64,000 nt of DNA from Luscinia megarhynchos (Eukaryota > Chordata > Aves > Passeriformes > Turdidae). Below are positions 13,801 through 25,720 of the stretch, piece by piece. Below the pieces are notes generated by a model. The model searched no databases and was not told the DNA's origin. It saw only the letters and a program-made list of their open reading frames with translations. The position numbers and the translations under genes were made by a program. Every line of letters begins with the position of its first letter. The first letter of the stretch is position 1. The DNA lies in NCBI GenBank assembly GCA_034336665.1, contig JAPFBE010000002.1, positions 79,366,905-79,430,904 of the forward strand, in the 5' to 3' direction.

Positions 13801-16800
13801 AAGCCATCTACAGCAGTGAGAAGTTTCTTATGCTCTGATGGCTCAGACACCAGACTTCTGCCAGCACAACACTTGATCGAGGAGCAGGGGCACTTGCAGC
13901 CCTGACAAACAGGACATCTTCGACCAAGGGGCCAGGAGGCAGAGCCACCAGCTCCAGGCTTCTGTTCGATGATAGACTGTTCATGGCCTGGGCAAGGAGG
14001 TGCTCAGGGAAGCAGAGCTTACTGAAGGCAGTTTCTGATTTGTTTATAGCTCATTCAGGAGTTGGTTGGGATTTCAATGGTAGGTTTCAAATCCTGTTCA
14101 AAGACCTCAACTCTGTCCATTCCTTCACCTTAGTGTTAAGTGCATCTGTGCACCTCCAAGACCAGAGCCAGCCCTGGATTCAAAGGCTGAGGTAGAATTC
14201 AAGCTCTGAAAGTACAGCCTGTCATTCCCATTATTATTTTTTGGCAATCCCATTCCCATGTCCTCACCTTTAACCAAATGAAGGTTACCCCAAGGCAGCA
14301 GTACAACGCTGCCCCCTCTCCATGCCTTTGCTTGCAAGACCAATCTGGATGAGAAGGGACTGATGTTTCCCTGCCTGGCTGCCCACCCTCGCTCACTGTG
14401 GGACACTGGGTGTCCCTGCCATGGCTGAGTGGGGCACTGTGAGCCCACCCCACCTCTTCCAGCTGCACAGAGCCAAGCTCAAGCTTGCCCTGCCGTATGG
14501 TTCTGCTGCTAGTTGTGTGGAAACTGCAGAGATGCTGAGGCAGGAGGCATGGATTTAGCAGCTTAAACTAAAGCCTAGCTAGGGCTTGCACCGAAGTCCT
14601 GGCCCTGATGCAGCACCAGACACGAGGACACCTGTGGCTGTGTACCTGGGGTCCTCCTGCTGCAGAGGTGGCCCCAGCTGGGTCTCTCCAGTGGTGCTTC
14701 TCACTCACATGTGCTGCAAACTCTTCTCCAATGATTAGATAAGAGGAATTGCCCATTGACTTTCATTTCAGTTGTGCGTGACTGGATCAAAGGATGTATG
14801 CTCTCTTTGCTGCAGTTATGGGCTAATGTAGTCCAGATGGCTATTTCATCTCAGCCTTTATATTTATTCATGGCCTTTCTATTTAACTTTCCTAAAACAA
14901 ACACTCACTTGTAGGCATATATTAATTCAGGGAAAAGAACTGCCTCAATCAATATGTTGAGGTTAAGTTTCTATACCACAATAGGTCCTATGTACATAAT
15001 TTCTATTTTTATTACCCCACTTCTAGCCTCTGATATATGAGCAATTTCTTTAACGTGTTTGCTTTGGCTTTTTTACAAATTTACACAAATTACATCTTCT
15101 CTGATTATTAGATTTACAATATGCAGATATTCTTTCATTGACCTTTTAGCTAAACCCTTCTGCAAACTTTGGCTGAATATTAATAAATTTACAAAAATAC
15201 CAAGGAGCCCAAATGTTTGCCAACATGATATTGCACCATCTCTGACCGCAGCATGCCTGTCCAGCAGAGGATAAAATTTCTTGTTGAATTTATGTGCAAT
15301 CTTGCAACCAATGTGTGAACACAAAGAGTGGAAAAGCTCAAGAGACAAACAAGACAAAAAGTTTTCCGTTTGCATTTACATCATCTTTTAAACTGGCTCT
15401 GCAGGTTGGGTGTTGTGCTGGTGGTGGAGAGCCACAGGCAGTGCCTGGCAGGAGGTGCCCAAGGAGGGCAGTGCCTGGCTCTGGGCTCAGCAGGAGGGAG
15501 GGGACTGGGAAGCTGCAGTTTAATCTGTCTGGTATTTACTTTGGGCTTTGGGTCCTTGTCTGGATAACAGGATTGCAATTCCTCTTGGTACACTTACAAT
15601 AAGAACATCTGAAACTCAGCTGCAGCCAGGCAAGATTTTAATTTTGGGTAATCTGATTTTAGCTTTGGTGATCAGCTGCTCCATTGCCAATGGCCAAATC
15701 TAATTGTCATTGTAGTTTCTCTTCTGGAGCCAGCAAGAGTTAATGTCTTACACACTGGGTTTTACTTCACACCTCTTCTTCTTAAGCAACCTCTCCCAGA
15801 GCATTTGCAAACAGAGGAGGTGATTTCAGACCCAAGAATGAGGAAAATTATAGCAATCACTTGTCAATTTTTCTGTTGCATGAAATGGACACAGTGGGTC
15901 ACCTTTTAACAATCTGGGTATTAATACTGGCCTGAAAATCTTATATATATATTTATATTTAGTATTCATAATATAAACATACTTTTCATTATATAGGTTA
16001 GATGAAGTGAGTGACTGCTCCAGAAATCAGTGTGAAACTGAGACAAGACAGCTCTCCAAGTTTCATTAAAGATTATTCTTTTTGTTTGTAAAACAATTTC
16101 CCCCAAAGTTTGTTTGATGTAGAATTTTTTAAAAAAGGATGGTGAAACAATTTATGACAGCTCTTCCCTTCCCTACCAACTCTGTTAAATCAAAAAGACA
16201 TTTAGGAATGTAGAGTTAACCTAAGTACAAATCCTAAACCTGAGAAGGAGACAGCAATGATTGTATGAAGACAAGTTTTCTGTAATGCCACTTTTGTTTT
16301 GGTTGGATTTCTACACCAAATGAAGCTAAGGATCCATAACCTGGCTGCTCTCAGAGAAATTATTCCAATGGTTTCTGAGGCTAAAAGCAGAAAAAAAAAT
16401 GCTGTGGTGGCTTGGAAAGGCAGATGAAAGACAGCCTGCTCTGCTGTGTGTGAAGGGATAGCACTGCTGACACCACATGTATGTTAAACAGCATCCACAC
16501 AGCGTACTCAGCAGCCTTCAGACTCTCTGCCCATGGAGCTCCCTGGGGGAGCCCTCAAAAACCAGCTAAAAGTCCCTCCCAGTCCAGGCTTCAGAGAAAA
16601 CACCCTAAACCCCTACCTGAGAATCTAAGTGCTTTCCAATGAAATTGCCTCAGATTAATTGGAAAAGCAGGAACAGTATGCAACTGTCCTCAATGCAGTG
16701 ATATTCAGAGTTTGCCTGCCCAAATTAAAGTCTACCCGTGTGCCAATATTTCTCCAAATTCTAGGCCACCAGTGTGCTTGCTTATCCCCATCTCTGAGCA

Positions 16801-17689
16801 GCTCCAGCTGCTGTGGGTGAGCACACCCTGTCTGTGGCTGCTGGGATGGACCTGCTCAGCACTTCCAGGCTGTGGAAGTCTCCAGGTTCCTACCCTGCTC
16901 CTGCCCCACTGCTGGCCAGCCTGAATGAGGTGTCTTGTTCGTATCCAGTGGCATGGGTAAGACTGGGGCTGGCCTCCAGTGCTTGACCCTGGGCAATATT
17001 TTTCCCTTCAGCTGGGACCTGCTCTGCTTACTCCCATCAGTTCCCCATCAGGAGTAGTTGCCAGTGGCAAGGAATCATAAGTCTTGGTGCCAGCACGTGC
17101 ACAGATGGTGTGGGAACAGCAGGGGAAAGAAGGGAGGATATGGGATATTCAGGGCTTAAGGGATAATCTTTCCAAGGGAGGATGGGGAGATTGTTTCACT
17201 CCAAAACCCCCATTGGCAAAGGTCTCACTAAAGAGCCTTGGCTAGAAACTCAAACTTCAGCTTGGTTTCAGAGTCACGGTGCATACCCTGGGCAGTGCAA
17301 ATACTTTCAGTTACTGTGGATACAGGAAGAGTTGTTAATTAGTCTGTTTTCTGGGTAATCAATAAATACAAGTATTATGATAATCATTTGGCCACAAATT
17401 TGTTGGTGTGAATTTATGTGTCTTAAATAACATCTTTGTGAACATATTCTCTAGATCCCTTCCCAGACTTCCCCATGCCAAACTACCCAGTACTTTGGAG
17501 TGTAGGGTAGCCCAGGGCCAGCAACATGGGAAGTCAGCACAGCAGTGCTTGCATTAACAGCTGAAATCCTCTGCAAGAATTTGGATTGTAAGTATTTGAT
17601 GCTTCCTGCGTGGTGCCCCCCACCCCTGTGATGATCACACGGAATTTCCATAACCGTTTATGGTGTTGAAAAGAGCAGCCAGGTTTCTT

Positions 17690-18075
17690 GCTGTTTACTG
17701 TTATGCATAATTTCTCGGATTCACTTTCCTTTATTGCTGTAGTTTTCTTTCCTCTGTTTTAATTCATCTCCACAGGCTGTCTTTAGCCAGATTACTGACA
17801 GCTGATTTAATCGGGGTTATAGGGATGAACTCTGAGAAGGTCTGATGGGACAGCATGAGCTGGCAACCAGTTGTAACATACCCCATAGTATCCTTTTAAT
17901 AGTATTCCTATTTATTTCTGTAGTCTTGAGTGATGATGCTCTTCTTCATAAACGGATTGGTTTTGGACAGCAGGATGCTACTCTGTTTTGAGAGTTTGAT
18001 ATTGTTCTAAGTGAACACCATTGAAGCACCAGGCGGTAATTTAACTAATGGCTGGAAATCAAGAGGCCATTATCC
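17690..18075. promoter_or_regulatory. Candidate conserved enhancer-like element
   Basis: This stretch has no coding character but many developmental transcription-factor-like words close together: the 10-bp palindrome TTATGCATAA at 17701-17710 (POU type), a TGACAGCTGATTTAATC run (Meis/Pbx-like TGACAG, E-box CAGCTG and a TAATC homeodomain site) near 17797-17813, and AATTTAACTAATGGC with a matching GCCATTATCC further on near 18040-18075. The call is by texture only; no alignment was possible. Confidence 0.3.
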
Positions 18076-20570
18076 TACACCCAGCTTGGACAGACTGAGT
18101 CAAATTGTCTTTTGGGCACCTCTTTATGGAGAAAGATAGTGTGAGTGCTGTGCTGTGGAGCTGGAAACAAAGCAGGCCGTTAGGAGCCTCAGGGAGGGTG
18201 CTGGGGAAAGGACTCTGCATGGGTCAGCTTGCTCCTTAGGGCAGGTTGACTTCTGGCAAGGTGCTGGCTGGGTGGAGTGAGGTACGTGGGTGGCCCTGAG
18301 TCAGAGGTGTTACCAGCTCTTCTGGCATGAGATCATTATCCAGGAAGCATTAATTTTAGCAACAGAACGTGACTTTGTGTTGAGGGGAAGTACACAGAGG
18401 GCTTTGAGTAAAAAGCACATGACTACAAAGGAGCGTGATTACTTCCGAATTGTGAAATAAATGAAAGTGGCTTGTGTATTGTCTTTCTGTGGTGCTGCTT
18501 ATAGACAGCAGTTGTACAGCAGCACTTGAGTTTCCTTTCTGGAAATATGCTGCAGACCACAGGAAATTGCTACGTTTAAATAAATGGATTTATTAACTAA
18601 ATAGGAAAGCTACCAAGTCCGGACCCCCTGTGATCACATTTCCCGTTACATTCTGGTAACTGTTTGAAACTCAGGCAAAAATCCTGAATCTCCAAATAGT
18701 AGAGGCCACATGGACTGTTCCTGGCTTCAGCAGAACAGCATGAGGATGTTAAGAGGGATTGAAGCATGGAGTGATGCTGCCTTAGATATTGCTCAATCTT
18801 CACAGCATGGGATCTCAGATGGCTCTGACTACACAAAATTTTGGCTTGCAGCTCTCCAGTTTCCTTGCCACATTCTCAGTTCCCTTACCTTGAATGAGAT
18901 TAACTTTGCATTAAAGAGCTAATTGCTTCTGGCAAGTTGGAATGTGGTACTTGCCATGTGCCAGAAATTGCTGCAGGTGATCATGCCTGCTTCTGAGATC
19001 CCACCAAAATTACCTGACTCACCTTGGAAACATGGCAGGTAATGGCAGGATCATGTAAACTTATTACTGCCATGAAGGGAAAAACTAATCCCGTGGAGGC
19101 AGGCACAAGAGGCTGCTGACCACAAGACACAATGGAAAAATATCACGCTGAAAAAAGTTTCTTTAAGGCCATTTGATTCAGTGGTTTCCTCTTGGGAAAT
19201 GTAAAAGAAGTGGAGAAAATTACCTTAGAAATAGAAGAGAACTTGACAATACCCATAGTGAAGAATAAGGAGGAGTCTTTGCTGCCATAATGTGGGCAAT
19301 GATTGACTAAATGCCATCATCAAAGGTTAATATCTGAAAATAGTACTGGCCAGCATTTCTGTGACTGTACAACACTCCATGATTCAGCTGTTTGATGCTG
19401 CCTGTCATCCTCTGGGAACACAGCTGGTACCATACAGATAAAAAACCACAAAGCCTTGAGCTTCTAGGAACTTGAGTCTCCCAGAGTGCTAAGAAGTGGC
19501 CCAACAACTCGTTGAAGTCCTTCACTATAAGGATCAAGCTCCATCTTAAAACTCATCAACTTATTTTGTCCCTACTGCCTGACTCGGAAGCTGGCCCATG
19601 ACCTGCATGTCCTTGGATGGTCAGGTAAGAACTTACATAGAGCAGCTGCCAAGGTCTTGCTTTGTTAAACTGAAGGAGCCAGCCCCGTGCAATCCTGTCT
19701 ATTAAGAGAAGACTGGCTCAGCCAGAAAGCCAGAGGGGTGGAAATGCTCTTCAGGAAGACTTTGAGGTGTTATTCTCTTCATTACCAAGGCCAAGGAGCT
19801 GTCTAGCTGTCCTGACCAGCTGTGCTGGTGACATGCCAGCTCTGTGCCATTCCATGAGCACATGGCCATGGAGGGCAGAGCCCAGCCCTGTGTCATTGAA
19901 CAAGAAGTGTCTGCCTCTGCCAGGGAGGAACTGAGTTCAGACCTTAAGGACAAGAGTGGCAGGTCACTCTTCCTTTGTGGAAGGAGCTTTGATGTGCAGT
20001 TATGATGTCCCCTAATCTCTGTCCAAATAAGAAGCAGGGCTAGTGAGGGCTGTCCTGTGGAAGGCTGCATTGCCACTGCCCTGCCCAAAGGTGCAGCTCT
20101 GGGGATGAACCCGGGGAGCTTGGCTTGGCTACCCAGCACCCTGCAAACCCTCCTGAGCCAGCATCTCCAGCAACTTCTTAAAGAGCTGAATCTCAACATA
20201 AATTTCAAAGGGAGCTTGAACTACTTGCAATTTTCTATTACAGCTACATTATGCTTGAAGGCCCAAGTGTCCATGAGGGTTGTTCAAATGCTATTTTTGC
20301 TTCTTCAAACAAAGGAACCCTTGATACCAATTGAGTGACTACATCCCCCAAGTATGCTGTCCTGTCTAAATATGGAGATATTAGTAAGCATTTGTTTTCA
20401 TTATCCGAAAAAGGAGGAATTGCTATTTCAATTTTTTCCCCTGAATTTTAATAGAGGGAAGAAAAAAACCTTCTGGTTGAGGACAGTTTTCTATTTTCCC
20501 AAGAAAAATTACTTCTGTGTGTGCAACACTGGCCTTGCTTCTGCAACAAAAATATTCTTTCAGGATATTT

Positions 20571-20599
20571 TGATGATGTCCCCTGGGGGGACATCATCA
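20571..20599. repeat. Perfect 13-bp inverted repeat with a 3-nt loop
   Basis: The arm TGATGATGTCCCC at 20571-20583 is followed by TGG and then its exact reverse complement GGGGACATCATCA at 20587-20599. As RNA or single-stranded DNA this forms a hairpin with seven G-C and six A-T pairs. No poly-U run follows and no larger microRNA-like stem surrounds it, so its role is unknown. Confidence 0.9.
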
Positions 20600-23500
20600 T
20601 CAGCTGTTTTCCAGATGTTTTTAGCCTTTCTTAATCATATTCTTCTTTCACTGGCCACAAGATCTGATTGAAAGCTGAAGAACGTCATTCCATCCAGCAC
20701 AGCCCTTCTGAGTCCACAGGAAGTATTTGGGTTTTGCAGCTTACAGACATGCAATTTACATGACAATTTAAATAAAAGATAAGCTGAAATAAATCTATTT
20801 ACAGTGTAGTTATGCATACAACACACCATTGGCAGTCTAGACCTACCAGCATTGCCACTGGGCAATGCATGTTCAGTTTATGTCTCATGTTTTATGCATC
20901 AGGTTGAACTTTATAACCCTGCCCTGGCAAATGCAGGGTGCCTTGCTATCTTCAGTACTTACCACCATCAGAAAATGCCCTGTCTTGCTGCCCACCTCTC
21001 TGTCTAGGTAATTTATGAGTCTGTTGATCAGCAGGTCCCAGCACAAATTGCTAAAGTCTGTCTGTGACCTTCTGCCATCGTAAAAAAGTTGTGGTTTCTT
21101 TCCTTTTTGGTAACCAAGCCTGCAGTTGCCTGAGGGCTCTGGTGAGGAGTATTGTCAGAAGTCATTGGTCAAGAAGCAAGGTGGTCTCGTTCTTTGCATC
21201 TGCCAGGAGTCAGTGCACAGTGGCTTCTCCACCAGCTCCAACGATGCTGGCGTCTGCCTTTACCCTAAACACCAAACTTTGGCTTTTAGACTGAAGATCT
21301 CCATCAAAAAGGCTGTTTCCCCCATTGCTCCACTCTCTGTGTAGTCATTTATTCCTTCATGTAGTAAACTGCTCCTTAATCAAAACCGTACCCTCTGCAT
21401 CCATTTCCTACTGAACAACAATAATAATAATGACTTGTATATTTCTGCTCTTAAAAGTAAATTGGCTGTGCGTGTCTCAGGGAATTTATGCAAGGCCTAG
21501 TTTTGGGGGGGTGTCCAAGCTGTGAATGAGGCCCCTGGGCTCTCCCTGGAAGCCTAACGTGGAGATGACAGCTCTCTGTGCGACTGGAATCACGTCTGCT
21601 ACACACATGGCCATCCTGGTATTTTCTTTGCTCCATCAACGGATGTAGTCTCCAACTAGCAAAACAAAATGTAGGAGAATTCTTCAAAAATTAAGTTCTG
21701 ACTATTTTTTGAAAAGAGGCTTGGGGATTTTTTTGAAAAGTAGTTTTTTTCCCATAATTTCTGTAAAAATTGAAATACTTTCTTTTCATTGTTCTTACCT
21801 TGTTTCTCCAGGAATCTTTGTTTTAAGTCATGTTGAATTCAATGAATTTCTCTTGTTTTCATTCATAGAGGACCAAGTCCTGCAAATGCCAGAACACAGC
21901 AGAGCTTTGTGGGAAGTGGACATATCCAGCTTTCTATGCACTCTTGCTCTTGTTAGCTCCCTAAAAACATATCAGCCAGTATTTTCTTTCAGAAGGGAGG
22001 GAATAAAAAGAAAGATCCTGTTTATGTGGATGATGAAAATAAATATTTTTTTAATGGATGCCAAATGTTAGGCTAACAACCTTGAGAGTTTGATCACACC
22101 TCCTCAAAAAGCAGATGAAGGAAAAACTCTCTAAAAAGTTTTTTCATGTTTTACTCTGGATTTTCCCAGTTATCAGACTCCTGGGATTTGCATCTCTGAG
22201 AAGAATGCTGTGGTGTGGCCCCTTGGCTTCACAGAGGCTGAGAGTGAGGTGTCCTTTTGCCAGACTGAAGACAAGAATTACCAGCTCCTTCCCACTTCCC
22301 TGGCCCCTGCGATGGTCAGAGCATGCCAGAGCAGAAGGCAAGCTGAGGTCACAGTGCCACCAGCATCCTAGGATGAGCACAGGGCTCATTGCTTGCCTGT
22401 TCTGAGCACACACCCTGTCACAGTTCATCCTCCCCAGACATCTCATTGTTTCTCCAAATACATGTTCCTAGCCAACTGGGATAGCAGGTCTTATTTTTGT
22501 GTCCATGCCTCAGCATTTTGCTTCTGCACTGGGACTGTGACCCCATCCATCCTTGACCTGCCCCCGACAGGCTAAGACAAGAAGAAAGAATCTCAAAATT
22601 CTCAAAAATGTAAGGTAGAGTATATTCTTTATCAGTTGTTTTTGTCTGCTGCCTACCACTGCTGTGGGAGAAACCCACAAAAGTGATCAGCAGAGTATGT
22701 GGATTATGCAAGCCCACGGGCAGTTCCTGTTACCACTGACCCGTCTCCAGGGGCTACCGAGTCCCACAGTGTCGGAAAGGGAAGTTTTCATGACGTGGGA
22801 ATGCCTGAAATTGTTTAGACACCTGCTCACATACTTCCACAAGTCTCAGTTAGAGGGAGGAAAAACCACAAAACTTAGGACAAAAATATAAACATTGGAA
22901 AGTAAGAATTGGCAGGGTCTTTATTTTTCACTTTTGTAAAGGAAGTGGATGCAGGTAAGTAAAGAAAGGAATGTGAATTCTAATTTCTTGGTATTTGATT
23001 ATCAAGGGAATAATCCAACCTGCAGTTTGGCAGAGTACAATATCATTATCCCATAGGAAGCAGAGGCCACTTATTTCAGTGCTCTCCTTCCCGATTTGTA
23101 ACTCCCACGTAAACTTTATGCAGACTTCACAGAGCAGGACTGTGGCAGGTTCAAGGAGTAAGGTCTTTCCTGTACACTTACATTAAAACAAACCTTGCAT
23201 TTGCCAGAGGCAGCCTCCAGTTTGTTTTCATAAAGAGGAAGCGCAGTGAACATCTTCATGGAGACTTCACTTATGATCTTCCTCATTTTATTTCCCCTTC
23301 ATATTAAAATAGACTTTTTAGGCTGAAAGTTGATGATTCCACTTTGTACATGCAAAGCATAACAGAATGGTGTGAGATGAAAAGTAGAAGCTAGTCCAGA
23401 ATGATACACAGAAGAAAACAGCTTCAGCTGCAAATGCTGAACTAATCAGGATGTGAAAATCATTTGTCTCCCTCAAGTTGAAACAAAAATGTACCAGAAA

Positions 23501-24018
23501 ATATAATGTCTGGGTGGCATGAGCAAAAGTCCTGGGATCAGATGTTAAAAAAAAAAGGAAATTGTTTAAGTATACAAAGTTTGTCTTAGGAGCTGTTGGA
23601 GGGCAGAGAGGAAGGAATCATTTACTAATTATTCCATACATTTTAGAGGTTCTCCTCATTTATTCTAGTCACATACATATGCACTCTTTTACTATGGAGA
23701 GCTATTTAGCCTGCAGAGAACCACATTTCAGTGTGCATGCATTGTAAAACCACTATAGGAAGAGTGTTTAGTGAGCAGCTAATGACTTCCTTAAAAGGAT
23801 AATACAGTTAACAGTTGAGAGGATGTACAGCTAAATATGGCCCTTGTAAAACTTAGCAGATTCCATTAAAAAACAGACGTGCAGGAAGTGTCTAGTTCCT
23901 ATTAGAACTGATTGTACACAGTCGCATGGGAAGAAATAAATTTAGTGTACAGAATTTTACATCACATCCTTTGAAAGCATTGAAATTCTCTGGGGTCTGC
24001 AAATCTGTGCATCTGGTC

Positions 24019-24042
24019 CACATACACACACATACACACACA
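24019..24042. repeat. Short interrupted (CA)n microsatellite
   Basis: About 24 bases of CA dinucleotides broken by two CATA units. Confidence 0.85.
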
Positions 24043-24949
24043 AACAATTAACTGGTGTGCAGTTACTCTGAAGGAAAATGTGCATCTAAAACTCACAGTC
24101 TGTGCATCCCGAAGTAAAGAGCAACATCCTAGTGACTGCAGCAGGCCTGGGTTTGGTTACACCTGAACCTGCAAGTTGGGCTCTCCCCTTACAGATGCTA
24201 CACTCACCCAGAGGGACCCCAGGTCAGTGTAAAGGAGGGGGAAATCCATCCCTGTAATTTCTAGAAAAGCAATTTCATTTTCTTACTTGATATAATGTTT
24301 TATTTTGAAAATTAAAATGGAGCTAATGCTAAAATTTCCTTCATTGGATTAATCATTTATTATGAACAGCAATTATGCATTCAGTCCTACTCAAGTTAAA
24401 TGATTTTATGAGACTGTGTTTATTTTCAAGGGATTTTCAAGGAAAAGATTTGGAGCCAGAATCATTTAGCGTTGAAAGGCTGCTTTTCACAGGAACCTGA
24501 AAAACCTTTCTCAACTGTATTTGAAATGATTTTTTAATTCATTTGTAAGGACATCAGAGAATCAATTTGCCTCTAGCCACAGTCCTGACGCCAGCAGGTA
24601 AAGCCAAGGAAATAACCCAGAGAGCATCAAGATAAATTCCTGATGAAATCCAAGGCAAAATTGCCTACTGAAAACCTAATGAACTGGACTCAGGGGACAT
24701 TCATGGACCCAAACAAAAGCTTCTTCTTTCCCCATGAAGACTCAATTTCCATTGACACAGTGAAGCTTCAAGCTTGCAGTGTGAGGATGCCCCAGCTGAG
24801 CTCAGGACCTTAGGAAGGAGTGAAGTTTTGGGCATTTGAGCAGCAAGGGCTCTCACTGGTTACTTGTGCTGCCCTGCAGACCACAGTGGGAACCAGACTC
24901 ATGTGGGGCTTCCTGGCTGTCCTATGATCTGGCAGCTGAAGAGTGATCA

Positions 24950-25720
24950 AGGAAAGAAATGTTGGAAAAGACCTCTAACATCATAAAGTCCAACCATTAA
25001 ACTAAATGCCCCATCTACGTGTCTTTTAAATACCTCTAGGGGTGCTGACTCCACCACTTCCCTTAGCACCTTGTTCCAATGCCTGACAACCCTTCTAGTG
25101 AAGCAGTTTTTCCTAATATCCAATTTAAACATCCCCTGCCACAATTTGAAGCCATTTCCTCTTGTAGTATAGATTATTACTTGGAAGAGGAGACTGACCC
25201 TCTCCTCACTACAAACTCCTTTCAGGCAGTTGTAGAGACTGAAAAGGTCACTCCTGAGCCTCCTTTTTTCCAGGCTAAACAAGCCCAGCTCCTCAGCTGC
25301 TCCTCCTTGTGCTCCAGACCCCTCACCAGCTCCATTATGCTTTTCTCAACACCAGTGTTTTGTGTAGTGAAGGGCCCAAAATTGAGCAGTGAACTGAATT
25401 CAAGGTGTGACCTCAGCAGTGCCCAGTGCTGGGGACAATCCTGCCCTGCTCCTGCTGGCCACACAATTGCTGACACAGGCCAGGATGCCACTGGCCTTCC
25501 TGGCCACCTGGGCTCACCCTGGCTCATACCCAGCACCCCAGGTCCTTTCCACAGAGCCACTTTCCTGCCCCCAGCCTGCAGCACTGCCTGGGTGTGCCGT
25601 GACACAAGGGCAGGACTCATCACTTCACCTTGTGGCACCTCACACAATTGGCCTTGGCCCAGCCTGGGCCTTCCTACCCTCGAGCAGAACAGCACTCCTA
25701 CAGCCAAACATCCTTAAACA
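24950..25720 (-). mobile_element. CR1 LINE fragment (ORF2 C-terminus and 3' UTR), antisense, about 0.77 kb
   Basis: Read on the - strand, this is the C-terminal end of avian CR1 ORF2. The text [12 protein letters not shown] leads to [20 protein letters not shown] and ends [20 protein letters not shown], all hallmark CR1 blocks. Further upstream on the same strand, a second frame carries [13 protein letters not shown], which should run directly into the first block. A small deletion near 25290-25297 separates the two frames, so the copy is inactive. The left end (element 3' end) shows the GTTGGAAAAGACCTCTAACATC block but lacks a clear terminal octamer tail. The right, 5'-truncated end fades out around 25720. 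Confidence 0.93.

Larger units (their letters stand above)
10802..24944. other. Intergenic or intronic DNA with no recognised gene
   Basis: About 14 kb of mostly unique sequence. The longest open frame is a 168-codon minus-strand frame at 19702-20208, which shows no domain or family resemblance that I recognise. A stretch at about 17690-18075 is dense in transcription-factor-like words (listed as a candidate regulatory region), and a perfect hairpin lies at 20571-20599. No tRNA, snRNA or other RNA gene is evident. Confidence 0.4.

Noticed and set aside
19702..20208. 168-codon minus-strand open frame, considered as a degraded retroelement or retrogene
   Set aside because: I could not match it to CR1, an endogenous retrovirus or any gene family. 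A translated database search would decide.
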